A stretch of DNA of 64,000 bases from Neorickettsia findlayensis (lineage in GTDB: Bacteria; Pseudomonadota; Alphaproteobacteria; Rickettsiales; Anaplasmataceae). A program made the position numbers and the translations under genes. Location: assembly GCF_009856525.1 (NCBI RefSeq), contig NZ_CP047224.1, positions 62,001 to 126,000 of the forward strand, written 5' to 3'. This document shows positions 45,494 through 54,915 of this stretch, piece by piece. The notes under the pieces were generated by a model that saw only the letters and a list, made by a program, of their open reading frames with translations, did not search any database and was not told where the DNA came from. Position 1 is the stretch's first letter. Each line of letters starts with the position of its first letter.

Positions 45494-46447
45494 CTATCTT
45501 ATGCACTGGAAGTCTGGTAGTCCGTTAGCGACATCGCACTCGTATAGCTCTGGAGCTATACGAGGTCTGCTAGCAAGTGGTGTTATGGCCGAAGTATACC
45601 ATGCGTTAGCCATGACACATACAAGCGACGTTGCTAAAATTGCTAGCACGATCGCAAAAGCAAGTTCCGCTCTCAGCCCTCCTGTGTTCTCCACGATATC
45701 CCCCGCTGCGCACAAGCAGGCCATAAGCACAATTGTGGCAGATGAGAATAGGTATAGTGCGACGGGGTTGCGCATAATATGCGGACTCAGTTTGTCCAGT
45801 AGTGCTTCCTTTGAGCGCTCGCCGGGTTTGTAATTGTCAAAGTCCTTAGGTTTTGCTGTTTCCCAAAGGTACAGAACTGTACTAAGCAGTGCTATTACGC
45901 CAATTGCAATCATCAGAGTAATCTTTTCGGCCGACCTAGTTGGAGTTGTGCATACATCATGCATTTTATTTGCGAGGTGCAGCGCAAACAATATCACGAG
46001 TCCCAAAGTAACCAAGAGAAGAATGATGGATGCTGCTGCTCTTAGGATTCTCAGTTTGTGCAGAACGTTGTGCCTTTCTCCACTATAGTACCTAGCAAGC
46101 AGACTCAAGCCGATAGCTTCTCCAATTCTTGCAAACTTCTCTTTATCCTCTTTCGTAAGAAAACAAGTCTGGTAAGAATCTCCAAAATGCTCCCTGAGGA
46201 AAACTAACATAATGGTCTGTACTTCCACACTGTTTGGATTTCCTAAAACTCTTCCGAAGACACTCCTTTGTGCCTCAGGACTAGCCAAATCTCGTTTTGT
46301 TGTTAACTTGAAGTATCTTGCGAAATAAACAACTCTGTCGTAGGCGCGAGCATTTTTACTCAACAGAGCCTCTTTCAAGTTTGTATGGAGGGTTTGTGCA
46401 CCAAAGATGCTCTTAAGATTCATAGTAAGGCGTTTCATACTGCCCAT
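45494..46447 (-). CDS. Four-TM protein with N-terminal soluble extension, dispersed array relative (317 aa)
   Basis: About 130 soluble residues precede four hydrophobic segments at roughly 137-158, 175-195, 228-250 and 262-284. LVILFALHLANKM at the end of segment 1 and GDIVENTGGLRAELAFAIVL before segment 4 resemble the array patterns (VILAVQMAxRIP; LDHxxxLSLxxxVLAGVE), so it may be a distant, transplanted family member. The charged loop between segments 2 and 3 is longer (PKDFDNYKPGERSKEALLDK). Function unknown. Flanked by non-coding gaps. Confidence 0.64.
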   Translation of the reverse strand: MGSMKRLTMNLKSIFGAQTLHTNLKEALLSKNARAYDRVVYFARYFKLTTKRDLASPEAQRSVFGRVLGNPNSVEVQTIMLVFLREHFGDSYQTCFLTKEDKEKFARIGEAIGLSLLARYYSGERHNVLHKLRILRAAASIILLLVTLGLVILFALHLANKMHDVCTTPTRSAEKITLMIAIGVIALLSTVLYLWETAKPKDFDNYKPGERSKEALLDKLSPHIMRNPVALYLFSSATIVLMACLCAAGDIVENTGGLRAELAFAIVLAILATSLVCVMANAWYTSAITPLASRPRIAPELYECDVANGLPDFQCIR

Positions 46448-46489
46448 CAGTTTTGTCCAAGTTGGATGTTATACGATAAAATAATTACT

Positions 46490-46559
46490 GAAATTCTAAC
46501 AATGTTCTACATGATGACATTAATGAAATTCTAACAGTGTTTTACATGATAATATTAAT
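46490..46559. repeat. 35-bp tandem duplication
   Basis: GAAATTCTAAC starts at 46490 and again at 46525. The two 35-base units differ at only a few positions and end in ATTAAT. They lie upstream of the reverse-strand gene at 45494-46447 and could carry duplicated promoter or protein-binding sites. Confidence 0.8.
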
Positions 46560-46596
46560 TTTGGTTAGGTCCTAAATTATATGTGTTCTTACATAT

Positions 46597-46728
46597 ATGG
46601 CGAAGCAAAAGGCTGTCTATTACCCAAAATGTGCCTTGTGTAAAAATGGGAGAATCAAATATACCCATGAACCAAGAACATGCAACACAACGATAAAGTT
46701 CTTCAAGCCAAGTTTGAAGGGGTACTAG
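46597..46728 (+). CDS. Candidate 43-aa CxxC protein
   Basis: An ATG frame of 43 codons encodes a basic peptide with CALC (C12, C15) and a later cysteine (C29), suggesting a zinc or redox site. It ends overlapping the last bases of atpA on the opposite strand. No ribosome-binding site and no recognised family, so this is weak evidence. Confidence 0.3.
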   Translation: MAKQKAVYYPKCALCKNGRIKYTHEPRTCNTTIKFFKPSLKGY

Positions 46729-48248
46729 TGCTCTTTGCAGTGTTGCAGTGCACTCGAGAGCAAAGCTGAATCTCCAATTACAGTTTTTTTCCTAATGTCT
46801 TCCAATAAATCTTGGTGATGTACACGAAAAGACCCTAATAAATTCTTTGCGGCGGCACTTATTCCTGTTACGTCGATATCATCAAAGTAACCTTCGTTTG
46901 CAGCGAAAACGAGAACTACTTGTTCTTCTACTGGTAAGGTTTCATGCTGATTTTGTTTTAAGAGCTCAGTAAGCTTTCTGCCTTTTTCTAGCAACGCTTG
47001 CGTTGTTTCATCGAGGTCTGCGCCGAATTGTGCGAACGCTTCCATTTCTCTGTACTGAGCTAGCTCTAATTTGATAGATCTGGCAACCTGCTTTATTGCC
47101 TTGATCTGCGCAGCTGAACCAACACGGGATACAGAGAGACCAACATTTACAGCTGGTTTCACGCCTTTATTGAATAACTCACTTTCCAGAAAAATCTGTC
47201 CATCAGTAATGGAGATTACGTTAGTCGGAATGTACGCAGACACATCTCCAGCTTGTGTTTCTATGATTGGGAGAGCTGTAAGCGAACCTGCACCGTTTTT
47301 ATCAGACATTTTTGCAGCACGCTCAAGCAACCTTGAATGAATGTAAAACACATCGCCGGGATAGGCTTCGCGACCAGGTGGACGTCTTAAGAGCAATGAC
47401 ATTTGCCTGTACGCAACGGCGTGTTTAGAAAGGTCGTCATATACAATGAGACAATGCATACCGTTGTCACGGAAGTATTCTCCTATAGAACAACCCGCGT
47501 ACGGAGCTAGGAACTGCGACTGTGCAGAATCAGATGCCCCTGCTAATACAATGGTAGTGTACTCCATGGCACCTTGTTCCTGCAAAGTCTTCATGATTCT
47601 TGCGACTGTTGAACACTTTTGACCAATCGCCACGTAAACACAGTATAATTTTTGCTCATCAGGAAGATTCTTATTGATATCTCTCTGATTAATTATGCTG
47701 TCTAATGCAATAGTTGTCTTTCCTGTTTGTCTATCTCCAATTATAAGCTCCCTCTGGCCGCGACCAATAGGAATAAGCAAGTCAATTACCTTTATTCCTG
47801 TTTGAAGGGGCTCTTTTACGGGCTGACGGTCCAGAATTCCTGGTGCTTTTACCTCGATTGGAGAATACGCATCTGCGAAGATTTGTCCACCACCATCTAG
47901 AGGATTACCCAAAGGATCGATAACTCTACCAAGTAACTTTTTTCCTACCGGGATGCGCAAAGGTTCTTTCGTACGTCTAACTGTATCACCCTCTTTTATG
48001 TCTTGTGTATTAGTTAAGATCACTATCCCTACGTGATCGTATTCTATGCTTTGTATAAGCCCAATTTCACCATTTGGAAAAACAACCTTTTCGTTAAACT
48101 CTGCATTTTCAAGACCGCAAGCTATTACAACACCATCCTTGACCGAGATCACTTCGCCTACTTCTTCGGAAAAAAGCTGCTGATCAAAATCTTCGATTTT
48201 TTCCTTTATTATCCTTAAAACTTCGGATGCATTGACGTCTAAACTCAT
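46725..48248 (-). CDS. atpA: ATP synthase F1 subunit alpha
   Basis: 507 residues, with the P-loop GDRQTGKT (171-178), the VSRVGSAAQ arginine-finger region, and the normal N-terminal crown ([18 protein letters not shown]). The ribosome-binding site AGGAAGG lies just before the ATG. Only atpH precedes it; beta, gamma and epsilon are elsewhere, so the F1 operon is split, as in Rickettsiales. Confidence 0.98.
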   Translation of the reverse strand: MSLDVNASEVLRIIKEKIEDFDQQLFSEEVGEVISVKDGVVIACGLENAEFNEKVVFPNGEIGLIQSIEYDHVGIVILTNTQDIKEGDTVRRTKEPLRIPVGKKLLGRVIDPLGNPLDGGGQIFADAYSPIEVKAPGILDRQPVKEPLQTGIKVIDLLIPIGRGQRELIIGDRQTGKTTIALDSIINQRDINKNLPDEQKLYCVYVAIGQKCSTVARIMKTLQEQGAMEYTTIVLAGASDSAQSQFLAPYAGCSIGEYFRDNGMHCLIVYDDLSKHAVAYRQMSLLLRRPPGREAYPGDVFYIHSRLLERAAKMSDKNGAGSLTALPIIETQAGDVSAYIPTNVISITDGQIFLESELFNKGVKPAVNVGLSVSRVGSAAQIKAIKQVARSIKLELAQYREMEAFAQFGADLDETTQALLEKGRKLTELLKQNQHETLPVEEQVVLVFAANEGYFDDIDVTGISAAAKNLLGSFRVHHQDLLEDIRKKTVIGDSALLSSALQHCKEH

Positions 48249-48258
48249 TTTTTCCTTC

Positions 48259-48783
48259 CTATTGAAATGTCTTGAGAATTGTACTTTGTCCCATACTTTT
48301 ACACTTTGCTAACCTTCCGGCGATGGAAAGGTCTATCATCATGGAATTTATTTTGATTGTTAGTCCACCTAGAAGCGAGCGGTTCACTTTTTGGGCGATG
48401 TTAATCTTTTTCAGATAAGGGAACCTCACAAGCAGTGCACCTGCAACTTTCTTTTTAGCTGTGGCACTTAAGCGACTATATGCTTCCACCCTTGCATCCG
48501 CCTCTTTCCTATTTCTTTTCACTATTTCTATGTACTCCAGCAGTACCTTAGTACAAAGAAAACCACGGTGATTTGCAAGCAAGATTCTACACAAATTCCT
48601 GAGTTCGCACGGGAGATCCAATCTGTCAAGTACATATACCTTAGTGCTAGTCTTTATCCTTGCGAAAGAAAGAAAGTTGCTTTCACTGAGCAAACTCAAG
48701 AATTTATTTACATCACTCTCCAACCTGGGACCACACACTGCGTACAGGGACTGCGCATACCTACCGGCTATATACTGTTGCAT
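48259..48783 (-). CDS. atpH: ATP synthase F1 subunit delta
   Basis: 174 residues linking F1 to the peripheral stalk. It starts [16 protein letters not shown], the typical delta N-terminus with helices 1-6, and ends in the conserved C-terminal strand ([18 protein letters not shown]). atpA follows ten bases later, so the two form a small operon. In this order delta precedes alpha, as in the classical atp cluster. Confidence 0.93.
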   Translation of the reverse strand: MQQYIAGRYAQSLYAVCGPRLESDVNKFLSLLSESNFLSFARIKTSTKVYVLDRLDLPCELRNLCRILLANHRGFLCTKVLLEYIEIVKRNRKEADARVEAYSRLSATAKKKVAGALLVRFPYLKKINIAQKVNRSLLGGLTIKINSMMIDLSIAGRLAKCKSMGQSTILKTFQ

Positions 48784-48895
48784 TTACTCTACTGCACGAC
48801 CACACAGGCACATTCTCTTACAGCTTGAGTATTTTTGCAAATCCGACTGTATCTCTTTTTACTTCGCACAAGTTATCTTTGAGGATAAAGTGCAT

Positions 48896-49444
48896 CTAGT
48901 ACACTGTTGTTGATGTAATAATTGAGTCAAGAGCTTGATCGTGTGCTTCAATTACTAGATCATGGCAGAGTTGTTTGTCATATGCTAATCCAACGTATAG
49001 TATATTGTCGCCGTTCGATCTCGAATGACTAATAAATCTATCAAAGAATCCCATACCAAAACCTAATCTATGACGGTCACAATTAAAGGCTACTAAGGGA
49101 ACAAATACCAATTCAGGTATAATGCTTTCGTCTCCCGCAGGATAACAGATGTTAAGTTTATCGTGTTTCACTAAGATATCACCTTTTTTCCATGTTCTGA
49201 AACACATTCCTTGATCACTCAAAATGCATGGGAGGGAAAAGACTTTATCATCCAATTCATCCAGAAGCGGTGTCGGATCAACTTCTCCATCAATTGGCAA
49301 ATAGAGTCCGATGGTTTTATAGTTCCTGAAGTCCAACGTTTTAAGGAGATTTTCCACTGTGAGCCTGTCAATCAATGCTCTGTTTACAATGCTTTTCCTT
49401 ATTTTGCGATATTTCTCGCGTAACCCAGCTTTATCTTCAATCAT
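48896..49444 (-). CDS. 5-formyltetrahydrofolate cyclo-ligase
   Basis: Converts 5-formyl-tetrahydrofolate to 5,10-methenyl-tetrahydrofolate with ATP, feeding one-carbon metabolism (and thus Fmt). 182 residues. Family blocks: LREKYRKIRKSI, GLYLPIDGEVDPTPLL, and the substrate/ATP motif HRLGFGMGFFDRF. The start ATG fits homologues. It lies ~110 bases upstream of atpH on the same strand and may be cotranscribed. Confidence 0.93.
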   Translation of the reverse strand: MIEDKAGLREKYRKIRKSIVNRALIDRLTVENLLKTLDFRNYKTIGLYLPIDGEVDPTPLLDELDDKVFSLPCILSDQGMCFRTWKKGDILVKHDKLNICYPAGDESIIPELVFVPLVAFNCDRHRLGFGMGFFDRFISHSRSNGDNILYVGLAYDKQLCHDLVIEAHDQALDSIITSTTVY

Positions 49445-49506
49445 GAATAACGTCTTTTTGAATGAATTGTCACTAATGAACTTTTAAAAATACGTCGAAA
49501 GGTAGG

Positions 49507-50013
49507 CTATGGTTTTTTCCCGGCTAATGAAACAATCGCATATGCTGAGATTCCTTCCTTACGTCCTTCAGGGCCTAATTTTTCGGTTGTTGTTGCTTTT
49601 ACATTAACCTGGTCTTTTCTAGTACAGAGTAGGTCCGCTACTTTTTGCTGCATCTTGTTTCTGTATTGCTGAATTCTCGGTGTTTCACACACTATTGTGA
49701 GATCCGCATTATTTACCATGTATCCAGCTCTTTGAATTAGTGTGACCACGTGCTCTAAAAAGTAAGATGATGACTTTCCACTCCATTTTTCATCTGTGTC
49801 AGGAAAAAGCATACCGATATCATTTGCACCTTCTATACACGCTGCACCGAGTAGTGCATCAACCAATGCGTGCAGTGCAACATCACCGTCCGAGTGTGCA
49901 ATGACGATGTACTCGCAGGGCACGGACACTCCGCATAGGACAACGTGCGTATCGCTGGTCTTTAGAGGTTTCTCTATTTTGTGGACATCATACCCGAATC
50001 CAATACGGTACAT
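49507..50013 (-). CDS. ispF: 2-C-methyl-D-erythritol 2,4-cyclodiphosphate synthase
   Basis: IspF makes the cyclic diphosphate of the non-mevalonate isoprenoid route. Metal ligands D9 and H11 lie in GYDVHK, and H48 in [10 protein letters not shown]. The [13 protein letters not shown] loop and the C-terminal [17 protein letters not shown] are typical. 168 residues, a normal size; not fused to IspD. Confidence 0.97.
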   Translation of the reverse strand: MYRIGFGYDVHKIEKPLKTSDTHVVLCGVSVPCEYIVIAHSDGDVALHALVDALLGAACIEGANDIGMLFPDTDEKWSGKSSSYFLEHVVTLIQRAGYMVNNADLTIVCETPRIQQYRNKMQQKVADLLCTRKDQVNVKATTTEKLGPEGRKEGISAYAIVSLAGKKP

Positions 50014-50258
50014 AGCAAGGCTGAATGGTGTATCAGGAGTGATAGATTCCTAACACGAATTCTTAGAAAAAGAAAATGTTTCCTTTCTTTCTATTCCCAA
50101 TACCACCTGGTCTATTTGGCATCTGAAATCCATTGTTTCGTGCTTGGTGTGCGTTCAAGTGAGCATTTCAAAATAGGTAGTCTTTATAACTCAAAGAAGT
50201 GCCACAGTTGTGGAATGGTAAGTCAAAGGGTATTATGTGTGGGATCGTTCCTCGTTTT

Positions 50259-50330
50259 GCCGCTATGGCTCAGTGGTAGCGCGCTTCATTGGTAATGAAG
50301 AGGTCTCAAGTTCGATTCTTGATAGCGGCA
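50259..50330 (+). tRNA. tRNA-Thr with GGU anticodon
   Basis: 72-base cloverleaf: acceptor GCCGCTA/TAGCGGC, D arm GCTC/GCGC-type, anticodon stem CTTCA/TGAAG with loop TTGGTAA (anticodon GGU, reading ACC and ACU), T arm TCAAG/CTTGA, A73. No CCA encoded. It lies 13 bases before the LolC/E gene. Confidence 0.95.
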
Positions 50331-50343
50331 CCGCCTTTTCCAA

Positions 50344-51561
50344 ATGTTTATTATAAAACTGGAGCTTGAGCTTGCATGTAATTATTTGATCTCCAAGAGC
50401 TTCAGGGGACTTGTAACGTTTCTTTCTCTTGTTGGCGTAACAATTGGAGTTGCTTCGTTAATAGTTGTCACGTCTGTCATGGACGGTTTCAAGGCAGAGC
50501 TTATTTCAAATATTGTGGGCATAAGTGGTCACGTGAACATTTGGTTTCAGAAGGGCGGAAATGAAGATGTGATGCGTCTACGCTCACTCGTGACTGAAAT
50601 GCCACATATTGTGAGGGTAGTTCCGGCTCTTGAGGCAAGAGCTATCATTTCAAATGAGCTGACAAACGTAGGTGTCCTTGTTAGAGGAATGGAGCTAAAC
50701 GATTTTGCTAGGGAATCACTTGTTACGGAGAAAATTATCCAAGGGAAGGTTGCAGATTTCGAAGATGGTATCGTAATTGGTGCGAGGATGGCAGAAGAGC
50801 TAGGAGTAAGTGTAGGTGATAAGGTGAAGTTTTTATCTGCATCATATACCAATACGATGCTTGGTCTAATACCCAGGATAAAACATCTGAAAATAGCAGC
50901 CATCTTTGCTCTTGGGCTTGTTGAATACGACAGTGCGTTTGCATACATGCCGTTTAACGTGGCATCAGCTCTTTTCCGTTCTGAAATGAACACGGCAAGT
51001 ATCTACCTGGACGATCCCTATTTTGCTTCTGATATATCAGAGCTCATAAAACAAAAGTTTCCGGATTTGCATGTAACTAACTGGCAAGATGTTGGTAACC
51101 CTTACTTCCGTGCCCTGAAGGTTGAAAAAGCAGTGATGTCGATCGTTTTATTGATGATTGTGCTTGTGGCAGCATTCAATATCGTCTCTGGGTTATTCAT
51201 GTTAGTGGATGAGAAGAAACAATCCGTCGCTATTCTGCGTACCATGGGCATGACAGAAACAAGCATTGTTAGGATCTTTATTTTCTGTGGCTCCATAATA
51301 GGAGTAGTTGGCACTGGTCTGGGGGTGATGTTTGGTCTGTTGATAGCCGTGAATATTAACAGGTTGAGGCTTTTTATAGAGTGGCTTACTGGAGAGACTA
51401 TTTTTGATCCGTCCGTGTATTTTGTCGATAAAATACCAGTTTTGCTCGACCCTGAAAGTATAGGATTGATAGCTCTATCGACAATTTTAATAACATTCTT
51501 TGCGACCATTCCGCCAGCTTACAAAGCATCGAAACAGAGTCCTGGGGCTATTTTGCGCTGA
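50344..51561 (+). CDS. lolC: Lipoprotein-releasing ABC transporter permease LolC/LolE
   Basis: Inner-membrane permease that extracts lipoproteins for the outer membrane, with the ATPase LolD. 405 residues, with one N-terminal helix after the conserved amphipathic start, a large periplasmic domain (about 50-265), and three C-terminal helices with SVAILRTMGMTETSI. The LVGVTIGVASLIVVTSVMDGF segment is typical. Rickettsiales have a single LolC/E-type gene, so it may form a homodimer. lolD is not adjacent. Confidence 0.93.
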   Translation: MFIIKLELELACNYLISKSFRGLVTFLSLVGVTIGVASLIVVTSVMDGFKAELISNIVGISGHVNIWFQKGGNEDVMRLRSLVTEMPHIVRVVPALEARAIISNELTNVGVLVRGMELNDFARESLVTEKIIQGKVADFEDGIVIGARMAEELGVSVGDKVKFLSASYTNTMLGLIPRIKHLKIAAIFALGLVEYDSAFAYMPFNVASALFRSEMNTASIYLDDPYFASDISELIKQKFPDLHVTNWQDVGNPYFRALKVEKAVMSIVLLMIVLVAAFNIVSGLFMLVDEKKQSVAILRTMGMTETSIVRIFIFCGSIIGVVGTGLGVMFGLLIAVNINRLRLFIEWLTGETIFDPSVYFVDKIPVLLDPESIGLIALSTILITFFATIPPAYKASKQSPGAILR

Positions 51562-51784
51562 GGTTTACCTTAGATGATTTTCCAGTAAGATCATTGTGCA
51601 ATTTGCTTCGTGCGAATAATTTCTACCTCTGTTTCTAATGTGTATGGGTGGTGCTTCTAGTAATACTAAATTCTACTCAGGATGAGGTGCGGGACGATTC
51701 CAGAATTCATGCTATTTCTAATACACCTTAGGATTACGCTGGTTGTGTAATACCTCTGTCTTCTCGAGATGTCGCGAATAGACC

Positions 51785-52699
51785 TCAGCTGATAGGAATT
51801 TTTTCCAAAAAGGGCTGAATTATACTCGCTGGCTCGACGTAGAAGGTCATACTCTTGTCTGTGAATGGATGCTTAAATTGAAGAGAATAAGCCCATAAAG
51901 CGTGGTGTTCAGCACAAAGATCGGCATCTCTATTGAGTCCATACAGCTTATCTCCAACAACAGGGCAACCTATGGATTTCATATGCAACCTGATTTGATG
52001 TGTCCTTCCGCTCCCTAATCTGCAATGAACAAGAGTATATTTTCTGTCAACCGTACGCGCAAGGACATTGTAGTAAGTCAAAGCGGGTTTTCCGCTACAC
52101 TTTCCTATCATCATTTTTCTTGGTCCCCTTTTTATTGGTTTTTTTATCTCTCCGCACAAAGGTACTGGAATTGAATGGACAAGTGCAAGATATTCACGCC
52201 GAATGACTCCTTCTTTTATCATCTCGCAAAGGCGTACATGTGCATGGTTAGTTTTTGCTACAATAAGGAAACCAGCGGTGTCCTTGTCTAGTCGATGTAC
52301 TATTCCTGGGCGTGAGGAATCAAGATTGCTGAGTTGTGTTATGGGGTAGTGGTGCTCGAGGACGTTGACAAGTGTTTGCTCTCTGTTGCCTATTCCCGGG
52401 TGCACCACAAGACCAGCAGGTTTATAAACCACGAGCAAAGAATCATCTTCATATCTTATATCTAGAGGTCGTACAAACGCGCGTCTAGGTTTTTGTTCCA
52501 GAGGTAGGTCCAGCAAGCGATATTCCTCACCTACTAAAACGCGCCTAGATGGTTCCACCTGAATCTTTCCATTCGCTTCAACCCTACCACCTTTTATGCA
52601 GTGCTTAATGAAGGTCCGAGAAAACAATTGCAAACAGCGATGTAAGAAAACGTCTAAACGACTTCCTGCATCACATTCACCTACAATACATCTGTACAA
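51785..52699 (-). CDS. rluD: RluA-family 23S rRNA pseudouridine synthase (RluD/RluC type)
   Basis: N-terminal S4 RNA-binding domain (SRLDVFLHRCLQLFSRTFIK-like) followed by the catalytic domain with HRLDKDTAGFL, where the Asp attacks the uridine. 304 residues. The motifs PAGLVVHPG and GRTHQIRLHMKSIGCPVVGD are family hallmarks. The presence of S4 and the length suggest RluD or RluC, which the sequence alone cannot separate. Confidence 0.93.
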   Translation of the reverse strand: MYRCIVGECDAGSRLDVFLHRCLQLFSRTFIKHCIKGGRVEANGKIQVEPSRRVLVGEEYRLLDLPLEQKPRRAFVRPLDIRYEDDSLLVVYKPAGLVVHPGIGNREQTLVNVLEHHYPITQLSNLDSSRPGIVHRLDKDTAGFLIVAKTNHAHVRLCEMIKEGVIRREYLALVHSIPVPLCGEIKKPIKRGPRKMMIGKCSGKPALTYYNVLARTVDRKYTLVHCRLGSGRTHQIRLHMKSIGCPVVGDKLYGLNRDADLCAEHHALWAYSLQFKHPFTDKSMTFYVEPASIIQPFLEKIPIS

Positions 52700-52795
52700 A
52701 GCGCTGCACCTTCGTGGGTTGTATTTCCCACGAAGGCTAACCTAAAAGAAGAACGCTAACAAGATAAGCAATGCCAAATAGTTTAAAGATTGACA

Positions 52796-53341
52796 CTACA
52801 TTTGGAGATGTGCTTCCCTTTCCATGGTAGCAGACGGTACAACAAGAGAAGAAGGAGTACTGACAACCTCTTCTGCAGCTTCAAGATCCGAATGCGATTC
52901 TACATTCACTGCTTGAGTACTTTCCACGTTAGGAGTGCTGACAACCTCTTCTGCAGCTTCAAGATCCGAATGCGATTCTACATTCACTGCTTGAGTACTT
53001 TCCACGTTAGGAGCATCGACATCTGCTCCAGGTAATTTTTTCATGAATGGTTTCTCAGTCGAACGTCGTCCATGGAGGGCAACGGTTATAACTAGTGACA
53101 GTAATGTCATGGAGCACAACGTGACCAGAGCAATGCTTTGCGCAAGTTCCTTTAGAGATTCTCTTCTAGCAACTTGTTGGTACAAACGCACCGCACAGAA
53201 TGAAAGAGCTGCCAGTGCAGCTGCTGACGATAGAACAAACGCAGAAAGCACCAACGAAGATAACACTTTCTTTTTGCTCTTCGGATTTGAATCATACAAA
53301 CTCTCCGGATTTGAACCATACAAAAGGGCGCGACTTGCCAT
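52796..53341 (-). CDS. Two-TM membrane protein with duplicated 26-residue tail (181 aa)
   Basis: The ATG at 53341 follows GAGAGG by nine bases; an in-frame GTG at 53368 is less likely. Two hydrophobic segments (about residues 25-47 and 62-83) sit between polar ends. The C-terminal tail holds two copies of a 26-residue acidic unit (VESTQAVNVESHSDLEAAEE). No family recognised. The repeat-plus-membrane-helix design recalls the arrays but shares none of their motifs. Confidence 0.62.
   Translation of the reverse strand: MASRALLYGSNPESLYDSNPKSKKKVLSSLVLSAFVLSSAAALAALSFCAVRLYQQVARRESLKELAQSIALVTLCSMTLLSLVITVALHGRRSTEKPFMKKLPGADVDAPNVESTQAVNVESHSDLEAAEEVVSTPNVESTQAVNVESHSDLEAAEEVVSTPSSLVVPSATMEREAHLQM
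52863..53018. repeat. 78-bp tandem duplication inside the 52796-53341 gene
   Basis: ACAACCTCTTCTGCAGCTTC starts at 52863 and at 52941, a period of 78 bases. The copies are nearly identical, implying a recent in-frame duplication of 26 codons. Confidence 0.92.
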
Positions 53342-53597
53342 TGTATTATACCTCTCAATATAGACCACGCCCTCTCACCATGCACAACAGTAACGGGAAG
53401 TTAGTGTGAAGGGACAGAGCGGGGAACAAAAACACAAACTTGAATGACGACGCAATAACACACAAAATATTCATACGTCATCAGAGATATCTTAGCGATA
53501 CTCTAACAAATATTCAAGATTATATAAATTCATGTATAACCTTACATTCTAGCAATATATTGATCAATTAATGTGTTTATTGCTTACCAAAAGGTGT

Positions 53598-54503
53598 TTA
53601 TCCGATTTTTTTTGAGGAGAGTGGATGTTTGCTTTCGATTTCCTTGTGGAGCGTGTTTTGCGAAATGTGGGTATAAATCTGAGTGGTTGTAATCTGCGCA
53701 TGTCCTAGTAAATCTTGCACGACCTTGATGTCCATTCCACTATCTAGTAGATGTGTTGCAAACGAGTGGCGAAGAACATGTGGAGAAATTCGTTTAGGAT
53801 CAAGGTTGCACTTTAATGCAAGCTCCTTCAACAACTGTCCCAGCCTTTGCCTTGAAATCGGTCTGTCTTTTCTTCCTGCACCTGGAAAAAGCCAAGGGGA
53901 ATTACTTTGGTAGGAAGTTAGATATAGCTTGAGCACCTGTATCGCTTTCTTAGAGAAGGGCAATATCCTTTCTCTTCTACCCTTGCCCGTGATGATGATA
54001 TGTTGTTGCCCATTGAGAAGTGGGCGTATGTCGGAAATTTTCAGATTTATAAGCTCGGAAACCCTCATACCAGAGGAATATAAGATTTCTAGGATTGTGT
54101 ACAATCGTAGGGTAGTAGGCTGTCCGCTTTCTAAGAAAGTAAGTAGTGAGAAAACTTCTTCTTTGGTTAGGTACCTAGGAAGTACCAACGTTTTTTTGGG
54201 AAGCTCCAGAGTTTGGGCTGGATTGCTACTGGAGACTTTTTCGGAGTATAAAAATGAGAAAAATTGCCTGAAAGTCGCTATTTTTCTTCGTATCGTTGCA
54301 TTAGAGAGTTGCTGAGTTCGCAGGTTGGCGATATATCCATACAAATCCTCTTTCGATGCATTTTGTAGGCCCTTTTTCTTGAAAAAAGCACTTAACAGCC
54401 TAAGGTCGGTCCGGTAGCTGCTGATCGTGTTAAATGTGGCATTTCTCTCGACCAGGATCTTTTCAAGAAACTGTTCAACATATTTGCAATCACTTGCTTG
54501 CAT
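53598..54503 (-). CDS. Tyrosine recombinase of the XerC/XerD type (301 aa)
   Basis: Resolves chromosome dimers at dif. The N-terminal SAM-like domain (EQFLEKILVERNATFNTISS) is followed by the catalytic residues: Arg in SSGMRVSELINL, Lys in GKGRRERILPF, HVLRHSFATHLL, LGHAQITTTQIYTH with the final His and Tyr. Length and domain order are standard. XerC versus XerD cannot be decided here. It is not flanked by an integrated element, so it is the housekeeping enzyme. Confidence 0.93.
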   Translation of the reverse strand: MQASDCKYVEQFLEKILVERNATFNTISSYRTDLRLLSAFFKKKGLQNASKEDLYGYIANLRTQQLSNATIRRKIATFRQFFSFLYSEKVSSSNPAQTLELPKKTLVLPRYLTKEEVFSLLTFLESGQPTTLRLYTILEILYSSGMRVSELINLKISDIRPLLNGQQHIIITGKGRRERILPFSKKAIQVLKLYLTSYQSNSPWLFPGAGRKDRPISRQRLGQLLKELALKCNLDPKRISPHVLRHSFATHLLDSGMDIKVVQDLLGHAQITTTQIYTHISQNTLHKEIESKHPLSSKKIG

Positions 54504-54915
54504 ATATCAGTCCTGCAGTGAGTTATATAGTCAGTTTGCCGCACTTTTTCTGCGAAAAGTTCCGCGATAGCACGGCATCTACCGAAGAACATTTCAAATG
54601 CCTGTTCAGTAATAACAGCCTTACTTTGAGAAAAGGTTACTTTGTGAGTTCCAATTCGTGAGCTTTTTTCCGACGCTATGATTTCATTGAATCCAAACTT
54701 GGTTGAGGGATTATGCTCCTAGAACTCCATACCTCATGCCCAGTCGAAAAACAATTAGTATGGTTCCCACTATAAGTCTCATAGCTGCTAATTATTGCAA
54801 TATCAGTACTGAAAAAAGCACCCCTTCATTTTCATTTGTAGACAGTCCAGACGTCGCAGAGTTGATTTCCTTGAGATAAATTTTTACAATCCCAGGGTTG
54901 AAGTAGGTTTTATGA
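54504..54915. other. 412-bp divergent region upstream of the aldolase gene
   Basis: No supported gene. It presumably holds promoters for both the recombinase and the aldolase; I could not identify -35/-10 pairs with confidence. Confidence 0.4.

Noticed and set aside
53598-54503. Tyrosine recombinase as evidence of a mobile element or prophage
   Set aside because: Domain layout and length fit chromosomal XerC/XerD, and no attachment repeats or phage genes flank it.
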